A stretch of DNA of 64,000 bases from IMG/VR virus record IMGVR_UViG_3300036830_000184, positions 1 to 64,000 of that record; one strand, 5' to 3'. Positions within the stretch are counted from its first letter, which is position 1; each line of letters starts with the position of its first letter. The stretch comes from a virus. Below are positions 33,601-40,878 of this stretch, one piece after another. The position numbers were made by a program, and so were the translations under genes. The notes below the pieces were generated by a model, which did no database searches, was not told where the DNA came from, and saw nothing but the letters and a program-made list of their open reading frames with translations.

Positions 33601-34092
33601 ATGGCTGATTGGCAATATCTCTCGCCCGAGCAAGTCGAGCACCTAGAGTCGCTGGTCAAGCGAAGCTGCTTCTCGTGGGTCTCCGTCTATGAGCGGTTCG
33701 GTTCCAGCATGGGCGAAATGAACGCCGTGCGGGCCGGCAAGCGCCCGTTCGCGTGGGGAACCTGGATACCGCACCTCGAAGCGCTGGTCGAAGCCGTGGA
33801 AGCCGTGCCGATCCCGCCCAGGCCCGCCTATGTGCCCGAAGGGGAGCCGAAGCCTATGCCGTCACCGGACTCGATGATCAACGTCGAAGTGCTGGCCGCC
33901 ACCATCGGCCGCTTGTTCTTGGAGTCGGAGAGCTTCAGCGCCGGGGAGCGCGAAATCACCCAGGACGCCTACGGCCGCCTTGCCGAAGCCCTCGGCATCG
34001 AAGCGAATGTCGCCAACGCGGCGCGATCGATGCGAACGACCGCACAAACAAGCCGGGCAATCGCCGCCACCCTGCATAACGCCGAAGGCTAG
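33601..34092 (+). CDS. Unknown protein, possible N-terminal DNA-binding segment
   Basis: 163 residues from an ATG with AGGAG eleven bases upstream. Residues 8-55 (PEQVEHLESLVKRS...WVSVYERFGSSMGEMNAVRAGK) could form a helix-turn-helix; the C-terminal 60 residues are a helical bundle. Its stop overlaps the end of the small convergent gene at 34089. Confidence 0.5.
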   Translation: MADWQYLSPEQVEHLESLVKRSCFSWVSVYERFGSSMGEMNAVRAGKRPFAWGTWIPHLEALVEAVEAVPIPPRPAYVPEGEPKPMPSPDSMINVEVLAATIGRLFLESESFSAGEREITQDAYGRLAEALGIEANVANAARSMRTTAQTSRAIAATLHNAEG

Positions 34093-34253
34093 CGGACCGA
34101 CTCACGTCCCTCGGACTGCGGGAGCGCAACAACGGCAGCGTCCCACTTGTATGCGATCTCAGCCTCCGCCCGGCACCAGCCGCACGGCTCCGGACAGGGG
34201 CTGCGGTGCATCTGCCGGCAGATCCCGAGCGCGACCGTGATCAGGTCAGTCAT
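34089..34253 (-). CDS. Small Cys-rich protein
   Basis: 54 residues. The ATG has a very good ribosome-binding site (AAAGGAG, eight bases). Contains CRQMHRSPCPEPCGWC, four Cys in 16 residues, suggesting a metal knuckle. Last gene of the long minus-strand accessory operon. Confidence 0.6.
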   Translation of the reverse strand: MTDLITVALGICRQMHRSPCPEPCGWCRAEAEIAYKWDAAVVALPQSEGRESVR

Positions 34254-34275
34254 ATTTCAAGCTCCTTTAGGAGTT

Positions 34276-34836
34276 CTATCCACTCGCAACCTCGTGCCAG
34301 ACGCCATCGCTTGCCAGACAAGGCGCAAACAGCACCAGCGCGCGGACGGAGTCGAAGCGCACTAAGGCCGCTACCGCGTGCGCCTCAGCCATCCGGACAA
34401 GGTAGGCGCGCAAGGCCGGGTCCCGGTGTGCGTTCGGCCGGTGCGGGTCGACCCAGATCTGAATGACCGAAAGATGGGTTATCGCCCCGGTCGCGTTGTC
34501 CTTCATCGAGATCTCATCCGGGTTAGGATCGATCACATATCCACTCCGGTCCGGCCGCGATAGATCAGCGGTGTCCGGATCGATCAGCCACCGGCAAGAG
34601 AACAGCCGGCACACCTCCGGCCGGTTGGCGTAGATGGTGCAGCCACGGGCATAGGATTGATGCCGGCACTTCTGCCCCGCCTTCTTGTGCAGTTGCGGGA
34701 CCGGCAGCACCCGGCAGCAGAGTTGGCACGAGCCGCACTTGCGCGAGCCCGCCCCGTCAAAGGTCACCTCGATCCCGCCAGCGATCTGCGTTAACCGCAT
34801 TTTCGACGTGTCGGGGATCAGTTCGGACAGGTCCAT
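34276..34836 (-). CDS. YkgJ-family cysteine-cluster protein (copy 2)
   Basis: 186 residues. KCGSCQLCCRVLPVP, QKCRHQ, GCTIYANRP and VCRLFSC give the YkgJ Cys cluster, followed by a C-terminal extension of about 85 residues. Longer than the copy at 28075 and only distantly similar outside the Cys motifs. The start (MDLSEL) is chosen for the upstream GAGAG; a longer frame runs into the neighbouring gene. Confidence 0.75.
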   Translation of the reverse strand: MDLSELIPDTSKMRLTQIAGGIEVTFDGAGSRKCGSCQLCCRVLPVPQLHKKAGQKCRHQSYARGCTIYANRPEVCRLFSCRWLIDPDTADLSRPDRSGYVIDPNPDEISMKDNATGAITHLSVIQIWVDPHRPNAHRDPALRAYLVRMAEAHAVAALVRFDSVRALVLFAPCLASDGVWHEVASG

Positions 34837-35174
34837 TTGTCGATCTCTCTTCTTGGGCAACCGGGCGCCCCTTTCGCAAGGATTTTGGCGCAAACCGCCG
34901 CCATCGCCTGCGCCCTGGCGTTATGCTGCACATTCAGCCGGGCAAGCCACCAGATCGCAGCCGGCACAGACAGACAGAGCGTCGATTGCTTCCCGCCCTT
35001 GGTGGCCAGCACCAGATAGAGCGAGCCGCCGCGAATAAGGGGGTCGCGCTTGATCCGCGCGAGTTGCGGGCGAAGCGGGATCTGAAGCCGCTCGCAGGTC
35101 GCCTTGACGGGCAAATAAATAACCCCGTCCCGCTCGAAAAAGAAACCCGATGGATCGGGCGCGACCTCGCTCAA
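34818..35174 (-). CDS. P22 antirepressor N-terminal (P22_AR_N)-like protein
   Basis: 118 residues from a TTG that overlaps the upstream stop (TTGA). The sequence FERDGVIYLPVKATCERLQI...LARIKRDPLI...KQSTLCLSVPAAIWWLARL follows the P22_AR_N pattern found in Ant-type antirepressors. The usual C-terminal partner domain is missing. Antirepressors bind phage repressors; here the target could be the YdaS-like protein. An in-frame upstream ATG exists, but that stretch overlaps the membrane-peptide gene. Confidence 0.65.
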   Translation of the reverse strand: MSEVAPDPSGFFFERDGVIYLPVKATCERLQIPLRPQLARIKRDPLIRGGSLYLVLATKGGKQSTLCLSVPAAIWWLARLNVQHNARAQAMAAVCAKILAKGAPGCPRREIDKWTCPN

Positions 35175-35290
35175 TCCGGCATCCGCCCGATCTGGCGCAG
35201 CGAACAGATCACCAGCCACACGACCGCCAACTCCGCGACGCCCCCGACTCCGGCGATCGTCAGAGCGATGACCAGACCCAAGGTCGCCAT
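35171..35290 (-). CDS. 39-residue membrane peptide
   Basis: Almost wholly hydrophobic: MATLGLVIALTIAGVGGVAE then LAVVWLVICSL and a short basic end. Start and stop both overlap neighbours (TGATG and TTGA), which strongly suggests translation. Function unknown. Confidence 0.55.
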   Translation of the reverse strand: MATLGLVIALTIAGVGGVAELAVVWLVICSLRQIGRMPD

Positions 35291-35577
35291 CAGGACATTC
35301 CGAAGATGTATTCGATGGACGAGTGTCGGACATAATAAACCGGTTGCCCCAAATATCGGCCTTTGTGGTAGCTCACATGCCAATCACGCTTCATGGGCAT
35401 ATATCCAGGCCGCGACCGCTTGCCGTCCCAGTCATAGGACGGGAACGCCTCGGCAAGCGCCTTGAGCCCGATCTTGCGTCGCGCCGTGCGGTAGGAGATC
35501 GACCGCGAGTTATCGACCAGATCGCGGATCGGCTCGTAAGTAGAGTTTATGCAGGTCGTAATAAATTGCATGGCCAT
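35290..35577 (-). CDS. Unknown basic protein
   Basis: 95 residues, rich in Tyr and Arg (SRPGYMPMKRDWHVSYHKGRY). The segment STYEPIRDLVDNSRSISYRT could be a DNA-binding helix pair, but no family is recognised. Coupled to its downstream neighbour by TGATG. Confidence 0.55.
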   Translation of the reverse strand: MAMQFITTCINSTYEPIRDLVDNSRSISYRTARRKIGLKALAEAFPSYDWDGKRSRPGYMPMKRDWHVSYHKGRYLGQPVYYVRHSSIEYIFGMS

Positions 35578-35580
35578 GGC

Positions 35581-36168
35581 TCAATCTGCCGCCTCGGCGA
35601 GATCGTCATCGAGATCGTCATCGATGCCCCACGGCGGAGCGTCGCCCCGTAGCTTCGCGGCATAGGCCGCGCGCCCATGCGCCCGGTGATAGTCAGCCGC
35701 CGACACGCGCGGATAGTCGGGATGCACCTCGATACCGTCCGGCAGCACGCCGCCCGGCCAATACCTTGCCGCCGGGAACCGGCCAAGCCGTGTGCCGCGA
35801 GCGCTTGGCAGGATGCGCGCGGGGAGCGTTACGATCAGGGTTTCACCGATCGGTGCAGCGCACGCCCAGCCTTGGCCATAGACAGCCATGATTGCCGCTT
35901 TGGCGAGCGCATGGGCTTCCCAGAACTCCGGTGCCGTCATCACGCGAGTCTTCGCCGCCTTGCGCGCAGGCCGCTTCGCCGACACCACCGCCGGCACCTG
36001 TCCGGCCGCCAGCGCGTCCCGGATCGCCGTCGTCATCGCCCGATAGCGCCCGGCTCGTTGGTGCGCGGTCACCACCGCGAACGCATCCGGCGCGGTCAGC
36101 ACCCGACCGTCCGCATCGGCCGCCCAACTATCAAGCAGGATCAGAACTTTGGAAATCGTCATCGACAT
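35581..36168 (-). CDS. Unknown protein with leader cassette
   Basis: 195 residues from an ATG preceded by TTGGAGTTTGATCCA, the recurrent leader of this operon. N-terminal helices, a basic middle (AKRPARKAAKTR), then an alpha/beta part and a very acidic tail (DDDLDDDLAEA). No domain recognised. Confidence 0.55.
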   Translation of the reverse strand: MSMTISKVLILLDSWAADADGRVLTAPDAFAVVTAHQRAGRYRAMTTAIRDALAAGQVPAVVSAKRPARKAAKTRVMTAPEFWEAHALAKAAIMAVYGQGWACAAPIGETLIVTLPARILPSARGTRLGRFPAARYWPGGVLPDGIEVHPDYPRVSAADYHRAHGRAAYAAKLRGDAPPWGIDDDLDDDLAEAAD

Positions 36169-36183
36169 TGGATCAAACTCCAA
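36169..36183 (-). promoter_or_regulatory. Leader cassette TTGGAGTTTGATCCA
   Basis: GGAG, short spacer, GATCC, then ATG. The same arrangement precedes starts at 37218, 38204, 38594, 38895 and 39499. Confidence 0.6.
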
Positions 36184-36202
36184 GGGGTTAAGGGTCTCAG
36201 AC

Positions 36203-36421
36203 TTAGCGACCGCCGTTCACGTATAGCTTCAGCGTCAACAGCGCCTTGAGCACGTCGTTTGCCGCGGCGATCTGATTGCGAATGTTGGCTTCATGCCATT
36301 TGTTGCACCGCCGCACTTCGATTTTCAGCCGTTCGATCTCACCGCCATAGTAGGCAAGATCCGCTTCGACGCGCGTATCTGGGATTGGCGAAAAAGCCAT
36401 CAGCCGGATTTCGTCTGCCAC
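36203..36421 (-). CDS. Small helical protein
   Basis: 72 residues from a GTG with GGAG eight bases upstream. A coiled-coil-like stretch (ADLAYYGGEIERLKIEV) is followed by another helix. Upstream frame extension lacks a site and runs into the AT-rich promoter zone. Function unknown. Confidence 0.5.
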   Translation of the reverse strand: MADEIRLMAFSPIPDTRVEADLAYYGGEIERLKIEVRRCNKWHEANIRNQIAAANDVLKALLTLKLYVNGGR

Positions 36422-36481
36422 TTGTGGCGCTCCGTGGTATCCGGCGGATAATTCCGAACCGGCCGAAAAATAGTTGCACAA

Positions 36482-36514
36482 AAACTATTTATTGTATTGT
36501 CACAAAATCGCGCT
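36482..36514 (-). promoter_or_regulatory. AT-rich promoter candidate
   Basis: On the minus strand TTTTGTGACAATACAATAAA precedes the gene at 36421. TACAAT is a good -10-like box. A -35 box would fall inside the 3' end of the helix-turn-helix gene. Suggests a separate transcript for the genes from 36421 downward. Confidence 0.4.
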
Positions 36515-36775
36515 CTAGCTCGCGATTTCCTCCGCCCGCATATCCTCGGTGCGCCATTTTTCCGGCAGTTGGTGGGCAGTGTGGAATTCCGCCAGTATCC
36601 GCAGCCACGCCCCCACATAGCGCGGCACCTCACGCACGCCAGACGCCCAGCGCGCCGACACGCGTGTGTCGATCCCCAACATCCAGGCGATATCGCTCAC
36701 CCGCCAGCCAATCGCTTTGATGCACTCGCGGAACTCATCGGGGTGCATGATCGGGATCGCGTCGCGCTCGGTCAT
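36515..36775 (-). CDS. Helix-turn-helix protein
   Basis: 86 residues. FRECIKAIGWRVSDIAWMLG then IDTRVSARWASGVREVPRYV fits an XRE-like helix-turn-helix of the kind seen in many phage accessory genes (residues about 15-60). Likely a DNA-binding regulator acting on the adjacent AT-rich site. Confidence 0.65.
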   Translation of the reverse strand: MTERDAIPIMHPDEFRECIKAIGWRVSDIAWMLGIDTRVSARWASGVREVPRYVGAWLRILAEFHTAHQLPEKWRTEDMRAEEIAS

Positions 36776-36801
36776 CTACCGGATCTCCTATTTAGGCCGC
36801 G

Positions 36802-37218
36802 TCACCACGGCGCCTTTTTGTAGGCTTCAAGCCCCTCGATGACCTCGAACGCTAACACGTGCAGCGCTTCGTCCATCGCCACCGACAGCGGCAGGTCGCC
36901 GTTCTCGCCTTCGTCGCACTGGTAAGACAGAACGCGCAGCGCTTTCCAGCAGACTACTAGGTCGTCATGCGAGAGAGGCCGCCAGTCCGTGAAGTCGAAC
37001 GCCAGCGACGCCGCCGATGCCGCCGGCTCGTTGGGGTAGCGGCTCGCGTAGGCCGCCGCGTTCAGTTTGAAGAGCGCGCGCCCGATGTCGCGCCCCGCGT
37101 AGGTCTCTTCGGTCCAGAACGGTCCAAACCGGGTGATCAGGTTTCGACCGCCCCGCTTGTAGAGGATCGCGCGAATAGCCTTCGTCATGGTCTCAGTGTC
37201 AACGATCGAACAGGACAT
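36802..37218 (-). CDS. Unknown protein with leader cassette
   Basis: 138 residues, preceded by CCTGGAGCTAGATCC. Beta-rich start (TRFGPFWTEETYAGRDIGRAL), then helices (DEALHVLAFEVIEGL). No family recognised. Confidence 0.5.
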   Translation of the reverse strand: MSCSIVDTETMTKAIRAILYKRGGRNLITRFGPFWTEETYAGRDIGRALFKLNAAAYASRYPNEPAASAASLAFDFTDWRPLSHDDLVVCWKALRVLSYQCDEGENGDLPLSVAMDEALHVLAFEVIEGLEAYKKAPW

Positions 37219-37233
37219 GGATCTAGCTCCAGG
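37219..37233 (-). promoter_or_regulatory. Leader cassette CCTGGAGCTAGATCC
   Basis: Second example of the GGAG-spacer-GATCC leader, directly against the ATG. Confidence 0.6.
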
Positions 37234-37275
37234 GATTGGCCGGCTGGATCGCCGGAACCAAGGGTTAATTTGGCC

Positions 37276-37575
37276 TTATTCCCGAGAATATTCTAGGAAC
37301 TCTTGCGCGATGGCCATTGACCATTCCGCAAATCCATCCGGTTTGCGCTCGCGCGGATTGGCCATCACGACATAGGCCGTGCAGGATTGTCCGGTCTCTT
37401 GCACCAGCCGGCGGATCGCCGTTTCCAGGTCCACAAACGACCGCGCCTCAACCTCGTGAACGCCATCCGGCACGTCCCGCACGATAACCGCGCGATGGCC
37501 GCCCCCAAACCGGCGGATGGCCGGCGTGAGGGTGACCAGATATCGCCGCACGGGCGGAAGCGTCGGAGCGCGCAT
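37276..37575 (-). CDS. Unknown protein
   Basis: 99 residues; start overlaps the upstream stop (TAATG). The N-terminus is basic and beta-like (RRYLVTLTPAIRRFGGGHR), the C-terminus acidic and helical. It lacks the leader cassette, relying on coupling instead. Confidence 0.5.
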   Translation of the reverse strand: MRAPTLPPVRRYLVTLTPAIRRFGGGHRAVIVRDVPDGVHEVEARSFVDLETAIRRLVQETGQSCTAYVVMANPRERKPDGFAEWSMAIAQEFLEYSRE

Positions 37576-38204
37576 TAGGGCTCTTCGCCGGTCAGCGCAT
37601 AGAGCGGCGCAAGCAGGCCAAGCAGGTAGTTATAGTCATCCCCATCGGGTGCCTTGGCGTCTTCGCCGCTGGTATCGCCGTGCGGATCATTCAGATTGCC
37701 GTTGTGCGCCCGAACGTCCGCCAGCACGCCGCGCAAGGTCGTCAGTAGCGCCCGGCTCTTGAGCAATTCGCCTACCATCAGCCGAAGTTCGTCGGCCCAG
37801 ACGGTCCAGTTGGCGAAGCCCTCGCGTCCTTCCAGACCAGCAATCAGGTTCTCTAGGCGGCCCTCAGAGACGATAGCCGAGACGCGTTCGGGCGGCACCT
37901 CAGCCTCTTTAATGATCGCCACAGGCGCAGCCAGATGATTGTCATAGACTTTGATCTGATCCACCCGGCAGTCGAAATAGGCAATGGCATCATATCCCGG
38001 TCGCGCCGTGATCTGGCCATTCACCGCGCCGTCCGGGTCGATTGCGACCTCCAGCATCCACCCGGATGTGTCGGTGCCCGGCACAGAGTCCAGGAACAGA
38101 CTCAAATCATAACCCGACTGGCCCGTCACCAGACTGAGACGAGCAACGCGCGAACCTCCGCCAGCCTTGGGCACGAATGGCCCAATCTCCGATACTTCGT
38201 TCAT
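37575..38204 (-). CDS. Unknown protein with leader cassette
   Basis: 209 residues from ATG after CCTGGAGTGTGATCCAA; an in-frame GTG three codons earlier is ignored because the cassette sits over it. Mixed alpha/beta with an acidic Asp/Gly-rich loop near 175-190. No family recognised. Confidence 0.55.
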   Translation of the reverse strand: MNEVSEIGPFVPKAGGGSRVARLSLVTGQSGYDLSLFLDSVPGTDTSGWMLEVAIDPDGAVNGQITARPGYDAIAYFDCRVDQIKVYDNHLAAPVAIIKEAEVPPERVSAIVSEGRLENLIAGLEGREGFANWTVWADELRLMVGELLKSRALLTTLRGVLADVRAHNGNLNDPHGDTSGEDAKAPDGDDYNYLLGLLAPLYALTGEEP

Positions 38205-38221
38205 TTGGATCACACTCCAGG
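38205..38221 (-). promoter_or_regulatory. Leader cassette CCTGGAGTGTGATCCAA
   Basis: Third example of the cassette; spacing from GGAG to ATG is ten bases. Confidence 0.6.
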
Positions 38222-38252
38222 TTTGAGGCCGGCACGATCGCCGGCCCGCATG

Positions 38253-38720
38253 TCAGTGCAAGTCTGCCGCAAAGCCCAAGCGGGTTAATGCGGAAATTAT
38301 GGGCTCGTTAAGCATCCCATCGATCCCGATGAAATATTCCCGCTCTCGGTGCCATTCCACACACGTCCGCAATGTGGCGATGAAATCAGCCTCATCCGCG
38401 CACTTCGTGTGGACGATATCACCCTCGCAGTAGGAGAATAGTTCTAAGGTTAACGGATTGACCCAGTTCCCATAGTAAGACGCGTCTTGCCGCGTATCGA
38501 GTTGCGCCCAGCCATCGGCCGGAAGGCATTTACGGAAATCGTATTTGTATCGATCGCTATAGGGCAGATCGCTGCCTCGGGTGATTGTCGCCATTGGATT
38601 AGACTCCAGGTAATCGCGGTAGCATGTCGCAGTCAGAGTAAACCCGTCGAGCTCCCCCTTGATCGACTCACCGTCGCACACGTAGGCGTCAAAAGCCTTG
38701 GTAAAGACCGGTTCAGACAT
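38253..38720 (-). CDS. Unknown protein with internal cassette start at 38594
   Basis: 155 residues from the first ATG, which overlaps the upstream stop. Inside the frame at 38595-38610 lies the leader cassette CCTGGAGTCTAATCCA followed by ATG, so a 113-residue shorter form (MATITRGSDLPYSD onward) is the more likely main product. The 42 residues before it (MSEPVFTKAFDAYVCDG start) may be a fused separate gene. No domain recognised. Confidence 0.5.
   Translation of the reverse strand: MSEPVFTKAFDAYVCDGESIKGELDGFTLTATCYRDYLESNPMATITRGSDLPYSDRYKYDFRKCLPADGWAQLDTRQDASYYGNWVNPLTLELFSYCEGDIVHTKCADEADFIATLRTCVEWHREREYFIGIDGMLNEPIISALTRLGFAADLH
38595..38610 (-). promoter_or_regulatory. Leader cassette CCTGGAGTCTAATCCA, internal
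   Basis: Fourth example of the cassette, embedded in an open frame and translated as LESNP if read through. Confidence 0.5.
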
Positions 38721-38895
38721 CGGAACCATCCCGCTTGGATGTGACGCTAACCACCGTCTGGCCCATTAAGCGATTATACGCTTGTGGCAGATCCCGCATG
38801 AGCGCGTAACGCGTCTCCACGGGCATGTTGTAGAGAAACCAAGTAAGCGTGACCTCTTTGTCCCACGTGGTTGCTGAGTGAAAATTAAACGACAT
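38713..38895 (-). CDS. Small unknown protein with leader cassette
   Basis: 60 residues, preceded by CCCGGAGGATAGATCCG. Contains TWFLYNMPVETRYALMRDLP, which looks like a conserved helical core. No family recognised. Confidence 0.55.
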   Translation of the reverse strand: MSFNFHSATTWDKEVTLTWFLYNMPVETRYALMRDLPQAYNRLMGQTVVSVTSKRDGSDV

Positions 38896-38912
38896 CGGAT
38901 CTATCCTCCGGG
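38896..38912 (-). promoter_or_regulatory. Leader cassette CCCGGAGGATAGATCCG
   Basis: Fifth example of the cassette. Confidence 0.55.
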
Positions 38913-38977
38913 TTAATCGCCACCATGGCGATTGCTAGAGTCCCATGGTTCCGCGCGCCACGGGACTAGGGCAATCC

Positions 38978-39499
38978 TCAGGCGCTTGTCTGGTCCGTGA
39001 TCGCCGCGACAGGCGCCGTCTCGCGACACAAGCGCCACCGAGATTGCGAGACGCAGCTATAAATCCCGAATTCGGCAATCTGTTTATCTTTCCGCCACGC
39101 GCGCAAATAGAGCACGTCATGGTGAAAGCCGGCGTCCTTCAAGTCGCCAGTGGTCCGGGCATCAGGACGGAATACAAACATGATCGTATCGTCCACCCGC
39201 AGTATCGAAAGCATAGACGCAACCTCGGTGCATTGCTCCCGGTAGGGATAGACGACCGCGCGGCACTCGTAAGTAAATTCCCTCCGGTCATATTCCTTTT
39301 GGACCGTCACGGGTGCCGGCAAGGTCCGCCTCGCCTCGGTTGGGAAAGGATTGGACTCGCTCGCCTCGGGGGCTCGCTTAACAAGGTCGACTTGTCCGAA
39401 TTCCGGCGTGTCTTGGGTTAGTCCGACCCACAAAAAGTCGCACGCTTTGAGCGCAGCAATGTCAATCTTGGTTAGAGCGTAAGGCACTGCGTAAGCCAT
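38978..39499 (-). CDS. Unknown protein with leader cassette
   Basis: 173 residues from an ATG preceded by TTGGGAGTTGATCCA; a much longer frame upstream overlaps other genes and is rejected. The region VASMLSILRVDDTIMFVFRP followed by a DLKDAGFHHDVLYL segment resembles the C-terminal part of the 38253-38720 protein, suggesting distant paralogy. Function unknown. Confidence 0.55.
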   Translation of the reverse strand: MAYAVPYALTKIDIAALKACDFLWVGLTQDTPEFGQVDLVKRAPEASESNPFPTEARRTLPAPVTVQKEYDRREFTYECRAVVYPYREQCTEVASMLSILRVDDTIMFVFRPDARTTGDLKDAGFHHDVLYLRAWRKDKQIAEFGIYSCVSQSRWRLCRETAPVAAITDQTSA

Positions 39500-39514
39500 T
39501 GGATCAACTCCCAA
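39500..39514 (-). promoter_or_regulatory. Leader cassette TTGGGAGTTGATCCA
   Basis: Sixth example of the cassette. Confidence 0.6.
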
Positions 39515-39543
39515 TTCTGTCCGGACTATTCCGATACCAGTTA

Positions 39544-39633
39544 CTAAAACGCGACCGCGATATTGCTCACCATGAGCAGCGCAATCCAGAAACCAAACTG
39601 AAACCAGCAGTCGCGCATTTCTTCTGAACTCAT
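39544..39633 (-). CDS. 29-residue membrane peptide
   Basis: Short polar start (MSSEEMRDCW) and one hydrophobic span ending SNIAVAF. Start overlaps the previous stop (ATGA). Small size lowers confidence, but coupling and composition favour translation. Confidence 0.4.
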   Translation of the reverse strand: MSSEEMRDCWFQFGFWIALLMVSNIAVAF

Positions 39634-40073
39634 CGCTGCGCGCTCCCCATTGGGCGCCACTTGCGCGCGTCAACCAAACTCCGCCGATAGGCTTGCTTGT
39701 TGTGGGCATACAAGCCGGCGTCCGCCTCGCGTTGACCAGCCAGGACATAGACCTCGCGAACAAACATCGCGTGCGCCAGATGCCCGGCGTAGATGCCTCG
39801 GTCGTACGCGCGCAAGTCGAATGGACCACCTAGGCTTTCCAGCGTTGCGCGCCGCGTCTCGCCTTGGCGGATGACTGCCGGCAAGCCCGTGACAGGATCA
39901 AGCCGGGCGCTATCCTCGACCATCCAAGCCAGCGCATCAAACCGCGTGTGGACAGGATAGAGCGCATAGCGTCGACCCGGCCCAAAGCGTTCAACGCCCG
40001 CGGCAAGATCACCCGCACGCGTTGGATCATTCGCGAGCAAGTGGTCCGAAGGATTGAAGAAACAAGGTCTCAT
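39630..40073 (-). CDS. Unknown protein
   Basis: 147 residues with a Tyr/Arg-rich alpha/beta pattern (GRRYALYPVHTRFDALAWMV). Both ends overlap neighbours (ATGA). No family recognised. Confidence 0.55.
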   Translation of the reverse strand: MRPCFFNPSDHLLANDPTRAGDLAAGVERFGPGRRYALYPVHTRFDALAWMVEDSARLDPVTGLPAVIRQGETRRATLESLGGPFDLRAYDRGIYAGHLAHAMFVREVYVLAGQREADAGLYAHNKQAYRRSLVDARKWRPMGSAQR

Positions 40074-40396
40074 CGCCGCACGCCCAACAAGCGCGCGATC
40101 CGCACACGCGATCCACCCGATAGAGACGGAGGGAAATGGATCGAGCGGGACTCTTGATCACCCGTGCGGAATTCGCGCCCATTAGAGACGGTCACCCATC
40201 GCGCGGATGACAGACAAGAGTCGTTCGGCTCGATCGCTTGAACGCCATCGACTTCATACGTCCGGGTGCTACGAACCTCTTTCACCGCATCGCGCAAGGT
40301 CACATCGCGACAGACAAAGCCGGTCTCTTCCGCCTCGCCATACGCGGCCGACTCATCGGTCACAATCTCATAGGTCACTGCGAATAAAAGAGTCAT
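40070..40396 (-). CDS. Unknown phage protein
   Basis: 108 residues. TYEIVTDESAAYGEAEETGF followed by SLREA-like helix (TLRDAVKEV) resembles a small family common in phages of Rhizobiales and relatives. Both ends coupled to neighbours by ATGA. Confidence 0.55.
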   Translation of the reverse strand: MTLLFAVTYEIVTDESAAYGEAEETGFVCRDVTLRDAVKEVRSTRTYEVDGVQAIEPNDSCLSSARWVTVSNGREFRTGDQESRSIHFPPSLSGGSRVRIARLLGVRR

Positions 40397-40683
40397 GACT
40401 CGATTACCGCGCGACCAGCCGGCGTCAGATGCCAGTGCGAGATATAATGGTGAACGGTATTGCCCCGCTGCGCTGTCATGTCGTGACTACCGCCGCACCG
40501 GGCTAGCAAGCCCATCACCGAGAGGCGCATACAGCGGCTGCGCTCTAGCGAGCCATGGGCGATGCGTCCACCGTCCGGACCACGCCCAGACATAACCTCG
40601 CAAGACTTGCGACCATGCCGCGCAGCAACGAGCATAATCTCGGTCTGCCAAGGCGTAAGATCACTCGCTCGTATCTGTTTCAT
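40393..40683 (-). CDS. Possible winged-helix protein, first of the accessory operon
   Basis: 96 residues. Helices around TPWQTEIMLVAARHG and RSRCMRLSVMGLLARCG followed by HHYISHWHLTPAGRAVIES, an ending typical of winged-helix domains in phage genes. First gene on the minus strand below the divergent AT-rich gap at 40684. Confidence 0.5.
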   Translation of the reverse strand: MKQIRASDLTPWQTEIMLVAARHGRKSCEVMSGRGPDGGRIAHGSLERSRCMRLSVMGLLARCGGSHDMTAQRGNTVHHYISHWHLTPAGRAVIES

Positions 40684-40878
40684 ATCGCGGGATAACTCCC
40701 CAATCGGTCCGGCCCAGCGCCGAGACCCATGGCAACCATATCAACACACAAGCCCAACGCATTAAATAAAAAAGTGATATCGAAAATAATAATGTGATGA
40801 TGCTATTTTCCAGCAATAAGACCATCTTGCTCATGCCGGATGGCGATCAAGCCAACGAGCAACAAGGAACCTATCCTA
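40684..40878. promoter_or_regulatory. Divergent AT-rich promoter region
   Basis: 195 bases between the accessory operon and the DUF932 gene. The core (AAATAAAAAAGTGATATCGA, then AAAATAATAATGTG, 40763-40800) is the most AT-rich stretch in the window, with GTGATATCGA and GTGATGATG as related words. Promoters for both directions should lie here. Confidence 0.45.

Noticed and set aside
36400-36633. 77-residue frame between the HTH and helical protein genes
   Set aside because: Overlaps most of the HTH gene in another frame and crosses the AT-rich promoter; its TGATG overlap looks accidental.
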